Part shown: positions 44,587-64,000 of the stretch, piece after piece
Layout of the letters: each line of letters starts with the position of its first letter
Position numbering within the stretch: the first letter of the stretch is position 1
Assembly: GCF_020524355.2 (NCBI RefSeq)
Contig: NZ_CP129019.1
Span: 4,252,001 to 4,316,000, forward strand
Reading direction: 5' to 3'
DNA from: Mesobacillus subterraneus
GTDB taxonomy: Bacteria > Bacillota > Bacilli > Bacillales > Cytobacillaceae
Length of the DNA stretch: 64,000 nt
Program-made: the position numbers and the translations under genes
The notes under the pieces: model-generated
Databases searched by the model: none
What the model was told of the DNA's origin: nothing
The model's input: the letters and a program-made list of their open reading frames with translations, nothing else

Positions 44587-47025
44587 TTAAACTTTTGTCG
44601 ATCCTTCTGGAGTCTTGACGACAAACTCGCCATTTTCAACGTCAATAACGACATTTTGCCCGGTAAGGACCGTTCCTCTGAGCAATTCTTCAGACAGTTG
44701 GTCTTCGATATGCTTTTGGATCGCACGGCGTAACGGACGTGCTCCGTATTCCGGATCGTAGCCTTCTTCGGAAATTTTCTCTTTCGCCGTTTCTGTCAGC
44801 TCTAAAGTGATTTCCTGTTCTTTCAAGCGCTTCACAAGCTGATCGGACATCAATGTCACGATTTCTTTCAGATGTGGCTTTTCTAGAGCATGGAAGACGA
44901 TGATCTCATCGATACGGTTGAGGAATTCAGGACGGAATGCCTTTTTCAGCTCTTCCATCACTTTACCCTTCATATCTTTGTAATCCTGTTCTCCATCCTG
45001 GATATTGAAACCAACATATTTATTCCGCTTCAACGCTTCAGCTCCGACATTGGATGTCAGGATCATGATTGTATTGCGGAAATCGACTGTCCGGCCCTTG
45101 GAGTCAGTCAAGCTGCCATCCTCGAGTACCTGCAGCAAGATGTTGAATACATCTGGGTGTGCTTTTTCGATTTCGTCGAGCAGGATGACGGAATATGGCT
45201 TTCTGCGAACCTTCTCAGTCAGCTGGCCGCCTTCATCATATCCGACATAGCCTGGAGGTGAACCGACAAGACGTGATGTTGAATGCTTTTCCATGTACTC
45301 GGACATATCGACACGGATCATCGCGTCTTCATCTCCAAACATGGACTCTGCCAACGCTCTTGCCAATTCTGTTTTACCAACACCTGTTGGTCCAAGGAAG
45401 ATGAATGAACCAATTGGACGTTTTGGATCCTTCAAGCCTGCACGTGCACGTCTTACCGCCTTGGAAACTGCCTTAACCGCTTCATCCTGGCCAATGACAC
45501 GAGAGTGAAGGATTTCCTCAAGGTTCAGCAGTTTATCTGTTTCGGTTTGCGCCAGCTTAGAAACAGGGATATTCGTCCAGCTGGACACCACATGCGCGAT
45601 GTCTTCCACTGTCACTTCACTGTTTTCCTTGCCCTGCTTTTCTTTCCATGTTTTCTTCGTATTTTCTAGCTGTTCACGAAGACGCTGTTCTGTATCCCTT
45701 AAGGAAGCAGCCTTCTCAAACTCCTGGCTTTGTACAGAAGCATCCTTCTCCTTGCGCACTTCCTCCAGCTTCACCTCAAGCTCCTTAAGGTTAGGCGGTG
45801 TGGTATAAGAGCGCAGGCGAACCTTCGAACCAGCTTCATCAATTAAGTCAATCGCTTTATCCGGAAGGAAACGGTCAGAGATGTAGCGGTCAGATAATTT
45901 TACCGCCGCTTCAATTGCCTCATCCGTAATCGATACTCTGTGGTGTGCTTCATAGCGGTCACGAAGCCCCTTCAAAATTTGCACTGATTCTTCCGCAGTT
46001 GGCTCATCCACGGTAATCGGCTGGAAACGTCGCTCTAGCGCAGCATCTTTTTCGATGTATTTACGGTACTCATCAAGTGTTGTCGCACCGATACATTGAA
46101 GTTCACCACGAGCCAATGAAGGCTTCAGGATATTTGACGCGTCAATCGCACCCTCTGCACCGCCGGCCCCGATCAGGGTATGAAGCTCATCGATGAAGAG
46201 AATGATATTTCCGGCCTGGCGAATTTCATCCATGACCTTTTTCAGGCGGTCCTCAAATTCACCGCGATACTTTGTTCCGGCAACAACCGTTCCCATGTCC
46301 AGTGTCATGACACGCTTGTCACGGAGGATCTCAGGCACTTCATTGTTTACGATTTGCTGTGCCAAACCTTCAGCAATCGCTGTTTTACCGACACCAGGCT
46401 CACCGATCAATACAGGATTATTCTTCGTCCGGCGGCTTAACACTTCGATGACACGCTGGATCTCCTTAGCACGCCCGATGACCGGATCCAGGCTGCCTTC
46501 CCTGGCGATTGCAGTTAAGTCTCTTGCAAGGCTATCAAGTGTAGGAGTATTGGCATTTGCCGTTCCACCTCCCTGATGACCAGAAGTTTCATTGCTTCCA
46601 AGCAGCTGCAGGACCTGCTGGCGCGCTTTGTTCAGGCTGACTCCAAGATTGTTCAGCACTCTTGCAGCCACGCCCTCTCCCTCACGAATCAATCCGAGAA
46701 GGATATGTTCAGTTCCAACATAGGAATGGCCCAACTTCCTTGCCTCATCCATGGAAAGCTCGATAACCTTTTTAGCTCTTGGCGTATAGTGGATTGTCTG
46801 GGAAGTTTCCTGGCCGCGGCCAATCAGGTTTTCAACTTCCTTCTGGATTTTCTCCGCTCCAAGGCCAAGTCCATAAAGCGCCTTTGCCGCAATTCCCTCT
46901 CCCTCACGCACAAGGCCAAGCAAGATGTGTTCTGTGCCGATATTGTTATGTCCAAGGCGGATTGCCTCTTCCTGTGCGAGTGCCAATACTTTTTGTGCTC
47001 TTTCGGTAAATCGTCCAAACATCAT
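44587..47025 (-). CDS. clpC: ATP-dependent Clp protease ATP-binding subunit ClpC
   Basis: An 812-residue HSP100 unfoldase beginning [20 protein letters not shown]. Two N-domain repeats (residues 1-145) bind adaptors and phosphoarginine; two AAA+ modules carry Walker A GEPGVGKT and GPTGVGKT; a UVR-containing middle domain ([20 protein letters not shown]) binds MecA; the ClpP-docking loop is NKYVGFN. It degrades CtsR, McsB-marked proteins and others with ClpP. It starts four bases after mcsB. Confidence 0.98.
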   Translation of the reverse strand: MMFGRFTERAQKVLALAQEEAIRLGHNNIGTEHILLGLVREGEGIAAKALYGLGLGAEKIQKEVENLIGRGQETSQTIHYTPRAKKVIELSMDEARKLGHSYVGTEHILLGLIREGEGVAARVLNNLGVSLNKARQQVLQLLGSNETSGHQGGGTANANTPTLDSLARDLTAIAREGSLDPVIGRAKEIQRVIEVLSRRTKNNPVLIGEPGVGKTAIAEGLAQQIVNNEVPEILRDKRVMTLDMGTVVAGTKYRGEFEDRLKKVMDEIRQAGNIILFIDELHTLIGAGGAEGAIDASNILKPSLARGELQCIGATTLDEYRKYIEKDAALERRFQPITVDEPTAEESVQILKGLRDRYEAHHRVSITDEAIEAAVKLSDRYISDRFLPDKAIDLIDEAGSKVRLRSYTTPPNLKELEVKLEEVRKEKDASVQSQEFEKAASLRDTEQRLREQLENTKKTWKEKQGKENSEVTVEDIAHVVSSWTNIPVSKLAQTETDKLLNLEEILHSRVIGQDEAVKAVSKAVRRARAGLKDPKRPIGSFIFLGPTGVGKTELARALAESMFGDEDAMIRVDMSEYMEKHSTSRLVGSPPGYVGYDEGGQLTEKVRRKPYSVILLDEIEKAHPDVFNILLQVLEDGSLTDSKGRTVDFRNTIMILTSNVGAEALKRNKYVGFNIQDGEQDYKDMKGKVMEELKKAFRPEFLNRIDEIIVFHALEKPHLKEIVTLMSDQLVKRLKEQEITLELTETAKEKISEEGYDPEYGARPLRRAIQKHIEDQLSEELLRGTVLTGQNVVIDVENGEFVVKTPEGSTKV

Positions 47026-47029
47026 AAGA

Positions 47030-48113
47030 TCATCCTCCTGACTCGTCTTTTGTTTCCATTTTCAATCGTTCTCTTATTAAAGCAGCTCTGCGGATATCCC
47101 GTTCATTCGGTCTTAATGGTCCTCCCGCATATTGCTGCAAAAACCCAGGCTGAGTTAATATCATCAATTCATTCAAAATCGATTTGGAAATATTTTTTAT
47201 AAAGCCCATATCTATTCCAAGCCTTAAATCAGAAAGGCAACGGGCGGCTTCCTTCGTTTCGATGATTCTGCTATTGGCAAGTGTCCCATATGATCGAAAC
47301 ACTCTGTCTTCTAATTGTATGTTCGAAGTCTTCGCTAATGCTTCCCGCGCTGACCTTTCCTGAGATATAATCTGGCTTACGACACTTTTTAAATCGTCTA
47401 CGATGTCTTCTTCCGATTTTCCAAGCGTAATTTGGTTCGAGATTTGAAAAATATTGCCGAGCGCTTCACTGCCCTCGCCGTAAATACCTCTTACCACCAA
47501 ACCAAGCTGGTTAATCGCAGGGACAATCCTGTTCATTTGCTGTGTTAAAACAAGACCAGGCAGATGCATCATCACCGATGCCCTAAGGCCGGTCCCTACG
47601 TTAGTAAGGGCAGCTAGTCAAATAGCCGAATTTTTCATCAAACGCATAATTGACATAATCCTCTAGCCAGTCATCAATCTGATTGGCAGCCCTTAGAGCC
47701 TCACTAAGCTGGAAGCCCGGTAATAAACACTGAATCCTGACATGGTCTTCCTCATTGATCATGATGCTCACTTCTTCATTTTCAGATAGTAAGACAGCAC
47801 CATGTACGGAGTTTTCTGCCAGATTCGGACTGATCAAATGCTTCTCGACTAACACCCTTTTCTGCAAAGGGGGAATTTCATCCATATTGATCATTTCCAA
47901 CTGACCGAAGGTAGCTACTGATGTATTACTGGCACGTTCCATGATCGTACTTACCACTGCTTTTGCCTCTCCATTGGTGTACAGCGTCGGAAAGTTATAT
48001 TCATCAAGATTCCTTGCAAAACGGATGCGAGAGCTAAGGACGATATCTGAATCTGGTCCATCATCACTCATCCAGGAGCTGACAGCCTGATTGATAAACT
48101 TCTCCAATGACAA
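47030..48113 (-). pseudogene. mcsB: mcsB, protein arginine kinase, with a +1 frameshift
   Basis: The start frame (ATG 48113, MSLEKFINQAVSSWMSDDGP) runs 170 codons to GYLTSCP and then hits a stop. The other frame resumes with [20 protein letters not shown] and runs to the normal end at 47030. One extra base at 47606/47607 explains it; repaired, the protein has about 360 residues. The break lies exactly in the phosphagen-kinase active-site loop CPTNVGTG. McsB phosphorylates arginines to target proteins to ClpCP and inactivates CtsR. Sequencing error is likely. Confidence 0.9.
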
Positions 48114-48115
48114 GG

Positions 48116-48661
48116 CTACTCCCCTCCCTCTTGACCTGCTGACAATTTTCTTTCAAGTTCCCTGATCTGGTCTCTTGTCTCAGCAGCTTTCTCAAATTCC
48201 TCTGCAGAAATCAGGCTTTTCAGAGTTTGCTTAAGATGATCGATTGTCTTCCTTACATGAAGGTCCCCGCCGACTCTTCTAGGAATCTTTCCATTATGCA
48301 TGGAATTACCACTATGGAGCCTCCTTACAATCGGGGTCAGCTGTTCGCGAAAAGCATCATAGCAAGTCGCACATCCAAACCGGCCTACTTTTACAAACTG
48401 TGGAAACGTCATCGAACATTGCGGGCACTGGGCCACTTGCTCCGTTTCAAACTCTTTTTTCTGTTCCGGAAAAGCAGGTTCCATATTTAATAGTCCGGCA
48501 AGTAAGCTATTGATCGAAAAAGCAGGGCCGTTGTTCATCATAAACAATTCGCCTTTTTCTTGTGCGCATATTTCACACAAGTGCAATTCCGTTTTTTCAC
48601 CATTTGAATAATTCGTGAAGTGCAGCGTTGCCGGCCTTTGATTACACTCTTGGCAGATCAT
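48116..48661 (-). CDS. mcsA: McsA, zinc-containing activator of McsB
   Basis: A 181-residue protein beginning MICQECNQRPATLHFTNYSN. Four CxxC pairs are visible (CQEC, CEIC, CPQC, CATC), a zinc-binding module, followed by a C-terminal UVR motif (SAEEFEKAAETRDQIRELER). McsA activates the arginine kinase McsB and senses thiol or metal stress. It lies 27 nt after ctsR and two bases before mcsB, all in one heat-shock operon. Confidence 0.96.
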   Translation of the reverse strand: MICQECNQRPATLHFTNYSNGEKTELHLCEICAQEKGELFMMNNGPAFSINSLLAGLLNMEPAFPEQKKEFETEQVAQCPQCSMTFPQFVKVGRFGCATCYDAFREQLTPIVRRLHSGNSMHNGKIPRRVGGDLHVRKTIDHLKQTLKSLISAEEFEKAAETRDQIRELERKLSAGQEGGE

Positions 48662-48688
48662 GCCCTCACCTCTTTATCTGCTTTGATA

Positions 48689-49150
48689 TTATTTATACTT
48701 CAATGCCATCAGCATTGCTTTCAACATTCTCGCACGCAGCTCATCACGCTGTGGCAGCTCTATATACAGGACGGACCTGTCGAGCACACTCAGCATAATT
48801 TTTGCTTCACGGTCAGTCACTACATCTTCCTCTACAAGACGGAAGATGACATGCTCAGCGCTGCTTTGCGAAATACGTACTTGAATCAAAGACAGTAAAT
48901 CATCAATCAAATGTGCATGATCATAAGCCTGGACTTTGATGATCCGGATGTAGCCGCCGCCACCCCGTTTACTCTCAACAAGATAGCCCCGTTCAATCGT
49001 GAACCTTGTATTGATGACATAATTGATCTGGGACGGCACGCACTGAAATTTATCGGCGATTTCACTTCGTTTGATTTCAACGATGTCTTTATCGCTCATT
49101 TCTAAAACCTGCTTGAGGTAATGTTCTATGATGTCCGATATATTCCTCAC
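48689..49150 (-). CDS. ctsR: Transcriptional repressor CtsR
   Basis: A 153-residue repressor with a GTG start at 49150 (MRNISDIIEHYLKQVLEMSD), preceded by GGGGGAGG; the longer frame overlaps its own promoter. The winged helix-turn-helix is in EIADKFQCVPSQINYVINTR and the DNA-reading wing in ESKRGGGGYIRI, where heat sensing by the Gly-rich loop is known in the family. It represses clp genes and itself. A matching operator lies 21 nt upstream. Confidence 0.96.
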   Translation of the reverse strand: MRNISDIIEHYLKQVLEMSDKDIVEIKRSEIADKFQCVPSQINYVINTRFTIERGYLVESKRGGGGYIRIIKVQAYDHAHLIDDLLSLIQVRISQSSAEHVIFRLVEEDVVTDREAKIMLSVLDRSVLYIELPQRDELRARMLKAMLMALKYK

Positions 49151-49170
49151 TAAACCTCCCCCAATCTGAC

Positions 49171-49219
49171 TTTGACTATATTTGACGTTAATTATACAAA
49201 AAAAATTTTTCCGATGCAA
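49171..49219 (-). promoter_or_regulatory. Promoter and CtsR operator of the ctsR operon
   Basis: On the minus strand TTGCAT (49214-49219), 17-nt spacer and TATAAT (49191-49196), followed at 49171-49187 by CGTCAAATATAGTCAAA. This is the CtsR heptad direct repeat (GTCAAA-NAN-GTCAAA), just downstream of the -10, where CtsR binding would block transcription start. Confidence 0.92.
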
Positions 49220-49509
49220 TGAATGCATCCCGAATTCACTTCTCCAAAAATTATGTATGCCAAAAGATGTTAATAAGGGGATTGTTGGCTATTATACCCA
49301 TTTTAAGGCGAATGGAAACTTATATCAGGAAACATCCAAGAAATTTTATGATCAGGAACAGCTTCGGAGTGCAGCTGGCGGAGCGAAAGAATGGTACAGC
49401 GTTAATGTGTATTTGCACGGAAAAATAGTAAAAGGAAAATTTCTATTTTTCATCAATGAGAAGGCTGTTATATTTTATTGTCTGAGATTCTCACCTGTGC
49501 CTGTATCGA
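49220..49509. other. Gap between the ctsR promoter and a small membrane protein gene
   Basis: A plus-strand frame covers most of it (from ATG 49256 it would read MPKDVNKGIVGYYTHFKANG) but lacks a ribosome binding site and resembles nothing I know. I see no convincing gene, RNA or terminator. Confidence 0.4.
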
Positions 49510-49794
49510 CTAAATTGCTAATTTACCAAAGAAAATAATGAAGACTAATAGCGCTGATAGCCCCATAGTCAGGAAGACTGTTGAAAAGCTCCTGGCTATG
49601 CTCTTCCAGTCTTTCATACCTGAAAGCCCGATGAACCCAATACATAAAGTCATTAAAGTCGCACCTAAAAGCAGGACGTGTGGGTGTGTTCCAAAGATGG
49701 TGTAATCAATTGGCCCTGTAAAGGAAAATAGGTAAAATAGTAAAACCCAGATAGTCGATAAAATGAATGACCAATAATTCAATAGTCTTATCAT
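49510..49794 (-). CDS. Hypothetical small membrane protein
   Basis: A 94-residue protein beginning MIRLLNYWSFILSTIWVLLF. Three hydrophobic segments are visible (about residues 8-25, 38-57 and 72-92), separated by short polar loops, so it is probably an inner-membrane protein. AGGAGGAATCC precedes the ATG, a strong ribosome binding site. I do not recognise the family. It stands alone between the rRNA operons and ctsR, where B. subtilis has no gene that I recall. Confidence 0.75.
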   Translation of the reverse strand: MIRLLNYWSFILSTIWVLLFYLFSFTGPIDYTIFGTHPHVLLLGATLMTLCIGFIGLSGMKDWKSIARSFSTVFLTMGLSALLVFIIFFGKLAI

Positions 49795-50029
49795 GGATTC
49801 CTCCTATTATCATTGATAATTATTTAATGAAGGATCTTTCTATTATTGGAGTGACGGGTGCTTATGTGCTTATGATTTTATTATTCAACAAAAGATTCAT
49901 TTATCCTTCTGAAACTATAGAGGCATGGGATTAATTGTATTATGACTATGGATAGATAATGATTGTTTGCTAGGTGATTATTTGACAATTTTAAAGTCAT
50001 TTCGTCTTTTTGTGTTGGAAGCGGGTTTT

Positions 50030-50240
50030 AGTTCTGACAGCTTTTATGTTGCTCCAAACGTGTTTGAAGTTGTAGTAGGTTGGGACAGCTTTTTGTGCTT
50101 TTCCTCTGAACCTGTCCGATGTTGACTCTTCTTGTGACAGCTTTTTGATTTTTTTCCTGGAAACCTGGCCAAAGTTGCTCCTTCTTCCGACAGCTTTCGT
50201 TCTTGTTATCTAAACTTGTCTGAAGTTGCCATGCCTCTTC
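50030..50240. repeat. Degenerate tandem repeat of about 52 bp
   Basis: GACAG recurs at 50036, 50084, 50136 and 50189 (steps of 48, 52 and 53), each followed by CTTT and about 30 nt later by forms of CCTGTCCGAAGTTG. In the second unit GGACAG and CTGTCC form an inverted repeat spanning 35 nt. The rest of 49795-50290 holds no gene that I can see. Confidence 0.65.
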
Positions 50241-50293
50241 TCAAACATTACATCTTATTTTCGATTCCATTATAACTAAAGTATTTCTGCATA

Positions 50294-50325
50294 CAAAAAA
50301 AACAACAGCCATTACAGCTGTTGTT
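50294..50325 (-). terminator. Terminator of the rRNA operon
   Basis: AAACAACAGC, loop TGTAATG and GCTGTTGTTT followed by U residues on the minus strand, just after the 5S rRNA gene. It ends the whole 16S-23S-5S-tRNA-16S-23S-5S transcription unit. Confidence 0.95.
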
Positions 50326-50331
50326 TCGTGT

Positions 50332-50448
<117 letters not shown>

Positions 50449-50523
50449 TATTTGGTTTGAGGTTTTATTCCCTCAAAACTAGATAATGTGTAAGAAGAAT
50501 TCAAGAAAAACGAGTCATCTAAT

Positions 50524-53456
<2,933 letters not shown>

Positions 53457-53671
53457 TAAAAGGTCATTTCTCTATTATATAGAGAGAAAAACTAAAATGG
53501 CGATCACTCGGTTTTTTCTTGGTTCTTCTTACTTACGATTATCTAGTTTTCAAGGAACAAAAAAGTCTTGAGGCAATTGCTCCCTCAAAACTAAACAAAC
53601 AAGCGGTCAACTATGTGGATTACATCCACAGTACGAACCAGAAGGTTCGCATTCCGATTGCCTTTACGGCA

Positions 53672-55228
<1,557 letters not shown>

Positions 55229-55322
55229 AGTATGAGTTTAGCTCATAATTTAAAACGTTGGCTAGTGATCATCTATATAATAGAAGTCACTATAAATATT
55301 GTTTGTTGACGCTTGTTTGTTT

Positions 55323-55337
55323 AGTTTTCAAAGAACA
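55323..55337 (-). promoter_or_regulatory. boxA antitermination site before distal 16S
   Basis: The minus strand reads TGTTCTTTGAAAACT, the Bacillus rRNA boxA bound by NusB-S10. The same motif precedes the other 16S copy (61364-61378), and a close form (TGTTCCTTGAAAACT) occurs in both 16S-23S spacers near 53550 and 59590. Confidence 0.85.
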
Positions 55338-55371
55338 ATTTCACCGACCAGTTCATCACGTCAGCTTTAAT

Positions 55372-55400
55372 ATACTAACACGTATGGTTTAAATGGTCAA
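55372..55400 (-). promoter_or_regulatory. Possible promoter between tRNA-Ala and distal 16S
   Basis: TTGACC (55395-55400), 17-nt spacer and TAGTAT (55372-55377) on the minus strand. It would let the distal rRNA operon be transcribed separately from the upstream one. Confidence 0.5.
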
Positions 55401-55409
55401 ATGTTTTTT

Positions 55410-55485
55410 TGGTGGAGCCTAGCGGGATCGAACCGCTGACCTCCTGCGTGCAAGGCAGGCGCTCTCCCAGCTGAGCTAAGGCCCC
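55410..55485 (-). tRNA. tRNA-Ala (TGC)
   Basis: A 76-nt cloverleaf with anticodon TGC in loop CTTGCACG, T loop GGTTCGATCC and encoded CCA end. It is the last of nine tRNAs. Confidence 0.97.
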
Positions 55486-55499
55486 ATATGAAATGAAGA

Positions 55500-55576
55500 T
55501 GGTCGGGAAGACAGGATTCGAACCTGCGACCCCTTGGTCCCAAACCAAGTGCTCTACCAAGCTGAGCTACTCCCCG
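55500..55576 (-). tRNA. tRNA-Pro (TGG)
   Basis: A 77-nt cloverleaf starting CGGGGAGTAGC, anticodon TGG in loop TTTGGGA between CTTGG and CCAAG, CCA encoded. Confidence 0.97.
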
Positions 55577-55594
55577 TTATATGAGAAAAAATAA

Positions 55595-55671
<77 letters not shown>

Positions 55672-55693
55672 ATATTTAATAATTTAGCTAACT

Positions 55694-55782
55694 TGGTGCC
55701 GAGGACCGGAATCGAACCGGTACGGTAGTCACCTACCGCAGGATTTTAAGTCCTGTGCGTCTGCCAGTTCCGCCACCCCGGC
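55694..55782 (-). tRNA. tRNA-Leu (TAA)
   Basis: An 89-nt class II tRNA with a long variable arm (GCGGTAGGTGACTACCGT), anticodon TAA in loop CTTAAAA, CCA encoded. Confidence 0.97.
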
Positions 55783-55789
55783 TAAGAAA

Positions 55790-55864
55790 TGGAGCGGAAG
55801 ACGGGATTCGAACCCGCGACCCCAACCTTGGCAAGGTTGTATTCTACCACTGAACTACTTCCGC
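55790..55864 (-). tRNA. tRNA-Gly (GCC)
   Basis: A 75-nt cloverleaf starting GCGGAAGTAG, anticodon GCC in loop TTGCCAA, CCA encoded. It starts eight bases after tRNA-Leu (TAA) in plus-strand order. Confidence 0.97.
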
Positions 55865-55896
55865 ATTTATGGAATTTTATTTTGACAGTCAAAAAA

Positions 55897-55981
55897 TGGT
55901 GCGGGTGAAGGGAGTCGAACCCCCACGCCTTGCGGCGCCAGATCCTAAGTCTGGTGCGTCTGCCAATTCCGCCACACCCGC
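55897..55981 (-). tRNA. tRNA-Leu (TAG)
   Basis: An 85-nt class II tRNA starting GCGGGTGTGGCGGAATTGG, anticodon TAG in loop CTTAGGA, variable arm CGCCGCAAGGCGT, CCA encoded. Confidence 0.97.
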
Positions 55982-56020
55982 ATATGAAATAATAAATTTT
56001 CGCTTGTGCGAAAAAAAACT

Positions 56021-56096
56021 TGGTGAGCCATGAAGGACTCGAACCTTCGACCCTCTGATTAAAAGTCAGATGCTCTACCGACTGAGCTAATGGCTC
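56021..56096 (-). tRNA. tRNA-Lys (TTT)
   Basis: A 76-nt cloverleaf starting GAGCCATTAGC, anticodon TTT in loop CTTTTAA, CCA encoded. A small hairpin AAAGACC/GGTCTTT lies in the spacer toward tRNA-Thr. Confidence 0.97.
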
Positions 56097-56172
56097 GTAC
56101 ATTTCATACTCAAAAGACCTTCGGTCTTTCTCGCATCTTTCCACTGAAGTCTATTCAGGGAAATGAGAAAGA

Positions 56173-56248
<76 letters not shown>

Positions 56249-56288
56249 ATTTATAATGAAGATTATTTTCGCTAGAACGAAAAAATAT

Positions 56289-56364
56289 TGGTGGAGGATG
56301 ACGGGATCGAACCGCCGACCCTCTGCTTGTAAGGCAGATGCTCTCCCAGCTGAGCTAATCCTCC
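56289..56364 (-). tRNA. tRNA-Val (TAC)
   Basis: A 76-nt cloverleaf starting GGAGGATTAGC, anticodon TAC in loop CTTACAA, CCA encoded. First of nine tRNAs after the proximal 5S rRNA. The order Val-Thr-Lys-Leu-Gly-Leu-Arg-Pro-Ala equals B. subtilis trnJ. Confidence 0.97.
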
Positions 56365-56373
56365 ATAATATAT

Positions 56374-56490
<117 letters not shown>

Positions 56491-56565
56491 TATTTGGTTT
56501 GAGGTTTTATTCCCTCAAAACTAGATAATGTGTAAGAAGAATTCAAGAAAAACGAGTCATCTAAT

Positions 56566-59498
<2,933 letters not shown>

Positions 59499-59711
59499 TA
59501 AAAGGTCATTTCTCTATTATATAGAGAGAAAAACTAAAATGGCGATCACTCGGTTTTTTCTTGGTTCTTCTTACTTACGATTATCTAGTTTTCAAGGAAC
59601 AAAAAAGTCTTGAGGCAATTGCCCTCAAAACTAAACAAACAAGCGGTCAACTATGTGGATTACATCCACAGTACGAACCAGAAGGTTCGCATTCCGATTG
59701 CCTTTACGGCA

Positions 59712-61268
<1,557 letters not shown>

Positions 61269-61363
61269 GAGTATGAGTTTAGCTCATAATTTAAAACGTT
61301 GGCTAGTGATCATCTATATAATAGAAGTCACTATAAATATTGTTTGTTGACGCTTGTTTGTTT

Positions 61364-61378
61364 AGTTTTCAAAGAACA
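61364..61378 (-). promoter_or_regulatory. boxA antitermination site before proximal 16S
   Basis: The minus strand reads TGTTCTTTGAAAACT, the same boxA as at 55323-55337, about 95 nt before the 16S 5' end. Confidence 0.85.
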
Positions 61379-61412
61379 ATTATTTTGCCGCTCCGTTAGA
61401 AGCAACTCTTAT

Positions 61413-61441
61413 ATATTATCAGGTTGATAACCCGATGTCAA
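61413..61441 (-). promoter_or_regulatory. rRNA promoter P2
   Basis: TTGACA (61436-61441), 17-nt spacer and TAATAT (61413-61418) on the minus strand, about 35 nt before boxA. Confidence 0.7.
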
Positions 61442-61495
61442 TAAGTTTTTTCATTTTCTTTGTTGCTAACTGAGTAGCTCGTAGCAACAGATATA

Positions 61496-61524
61496 AATAT
61501 AGCACCTTTAATCTGCAATAGCAA
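61496..61524 (-). promoter_or_regulatory. rRNA promoter P1
   Basis: TTGCTA (61519-61524), 17-nt spacer ending TGC and TATATT (61496-61501) on the minus strand, an extended -10 form, 83 nt upstream of P2. Tandem promoters are usual for Bacillus rRNA operons. 61525-61667 holds nothing else that I can identify. Confidence 0.5.
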
Positions 61525-61667
61525 TATCTTTTTGCTATTTTTATTCGCGAAATTAAAAGAAAGATAATTCATATTTATGTGGGCAAATATCTCTGTATAA
61601 ATGTTTCTTTTAACGAGGAGAGACTACACACTTACATATGATATCTAAACAGTACAGTAAATATAAT

Positions 61668-61702
61668 AAAAGGCAAAACGACCTCTGTCGTTTTGCCTTT
61701 CT
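61668..61702 (-). terminator. Terminator of lysS
   Basis: AAAGGCAAAACGAC, loop AGAG and GTCGTTTTGCCTTT on the minus strand (14 bp), then a U-rich end, directly after the lysS stop codon. Confidence 0.95.
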
Positions 61703-61712
61703 TCTATTACTA

Positions 61713-63227
<1,515 letters not shown>

Positions 63228-63324
63228 TTATTATGTAATCCTGATTATGTTTGGTGGATACTTTTATTATTTTACACAATCATACGTATTCAGACATTAA
63301 AAATCTGTTTTTCATACCTAAATA

Positions 63325-63357
63325 GAATAAAAACTGCCAGTTTGACTACTGGCAGTT
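63325..63357 (-). terminator. Terminator of dusB
   Basis: AACTGCCAGT, loop AGTCAA and ACTGGCAGTT on the minus strand (10 bp) followed by UUUAUU. The bases 63198-63324 between it and lysS presumably hold the lysS promoter, but I see no clear one. Confidence 0.93.
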
Positions 63358-63407
63358 ACTTTTAAGGATAAAGGTATTATAGGAAAAGTGACGGTTAATG
63401 TCAATTT

Positions 63408-64000
63408 TTATCCAACCTGGTGCACTTCTTGCTCTTTCGCTTCTACTTCATCCGCAAAGTTTGTCAGCAAACTGACATACTGATCTCTTGTAGAGCACTC
63501 GTTAATTGCGTTACGGACTGTACCGCTGCCGCGAATTCCCTTCAGGTACCATGCAGCATGCTTGCGCATTTCGCGTACGGCAATATGTTCGTTTTTCAAA
63601 GCGATCAGGCGGTCAAGGTGAAGGATGCTGACATCGATTTTTTCGCGTGCATTCGGTTCATCCATTAATTCGCCTGTTTCAAGATATTTTACACTACGGT
63701 AGATCATCCACGGGTTCCCGAGAGCAGCACGTCCGATCATAACTCCGTCTACACCTGTCTCATCAAGCATTCTCTTGGCATCCTGAGGAGTCTGGACATC
63801 TCCGTTGCCGATTACAGGAATATTCACAGCCTGCTTCACGTCACGAATGATGTCCCAGTTTGCTGTTCCTTCGTACATCTGTACACGCGTACGGCCGTGA
63901 AGAGCTACTGCCTTTCCACCCGCACGCTCTACCGCTTGAGCATTCTGGATGGCGAATATATGATCCTCATCCCAACCCATGCGCATTTTAACCGTAACCG
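63408..64000 (-). CDS. dusB: tRNA-dihydrouridine synthase DusB, 5' end outside the window
   Basis: The C-terminal ~197 codons of a Dus family flavoenzyme; the frame is open to the window edge. It reduces uridines of tRNA to dihydrouridine using NADPH and FMN. FMN-binding segments are visible: ALHGRTR, PVIGNGDVQT and GVMIGRAALGNPW. The catalytic Cys would be upstream, outside the window. The C-terminal helical tRNA-binding domain follows (residues from about EKIDVSILHLDRL). It is next to lysS as in B. subtilis. Confidence 0.92.
   Translation of the reverse strand, partial: VTVKMRMGWDEDHIFAIQNAQAVERAGGKAVALHGRTRVQMYEGTANWDIIRDVKQAVNIPVIGNGDVQTPQDAKRMLDETGVDGVMIGRAALGNPWMIYRSVKYLETGELMDEPNAREKIDVSILHLDRLIALKNEHIAVREMRKHAAWYLKGIRGSGTVRNAINECSTRDQYVSLLTNFADEVEAKEQEVHQVG

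Noticed and set aside
49182..49538. Plus-strand 118-codon ORF beside ctsR
   Set aside because: No ribosome binding site, overlaps the ctsR promoter and the end of the small membrane protein gene, and no recognisable family. Kept only as an uncertain gap.

Overview
The window is part of a Bacillaceae chromosome (low-to-moderate G+C Firmicute), read from its complementary strand: every confident gene lies on the minus strand. From high to low coordinate the order is dusB, lysS, rRNA operon, nine tRNAs, rRNA operon, ctsR-mcsA-mcsB-clpC-radA-disA, yacL-ispD-ispF, gltX, cysE-cysS-mrnC-rlmB-rae1, sigH, rpmG-secE-nusG, rplK-rplA, rplJ-rplL, ybxB, rpoB-rpoC, rplGB-rpsL-rpsG-fusA-tuf, then the S10/spc ribosomal cluster down to rpsK. 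As I recall it, this is the Bacillus subtilis order of the region next to the origin, so the core is ordinary and very conserved. Protein lengths and sequences resemble Bacillus/Mesobacillus-type organisms; I cannot name a species.

Region by region: 1-13461 holds 28 genes for ribosomal proteins, SecY, adenylate kinase, methionine aminopeptidase and IF-1. 13462-14228 holds tandem promoters and an apparently gene-free stretch where B. subtilis has ybaC. 14229-27263 holds the elongation factors, S7, S12, an L7Ae-like protein, RNA polymerase beta and beta' and a methyltransferase. 27264-32143 holds the L7/L12 stalk genes, L1, L11, NusG, SecE, L33 and the sporulation/competence sigma factor SigH. 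32213-41413 holds RNA maturation enzymes, cysteine biosynthesis and charging under a Cys T-box, glutamyl-tRNA synthetase, two isoprenoid genes and YacL. 41659-49219 holds c-di-AMP synthase DisA, RadA and the CtsR heat-shock operon with its operator. 49510-61524 holds a small membrane protein, two 16S-23S-5S operons and the nine-tRNA cluster between them. 61713-64000 holds lysS and the 3' part of dusB.

The less ordinary content is between the genes. A 10-copy array of 52-bp repeats, each able to form a hairpin, sits between the cysteine T-box and cysE. A family of about 115-bp repeats with inverted ends occupies four gaps in otherwise compact operons. A second, degenerate array of about 52-bp period lies near the 3' end of the rRNA operons. 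The rpoB leader carries an eight-codon ORF with a strong Shine-Dalgarno sequence, and nusG has a hairpin between its Shine-Dalgarno sequence and its start.

Sequence quality needs caution. Three conserved genes (ispF, radA, mcsB) each carry one extra base, and both rRNA operons depart from universally conserved 16S sequence at sites that normally contain GGCC/GGGCCC. I read this mainly as sequencing or assembly error, possibly linked to GGCC methylation, rather than as real gene decay.
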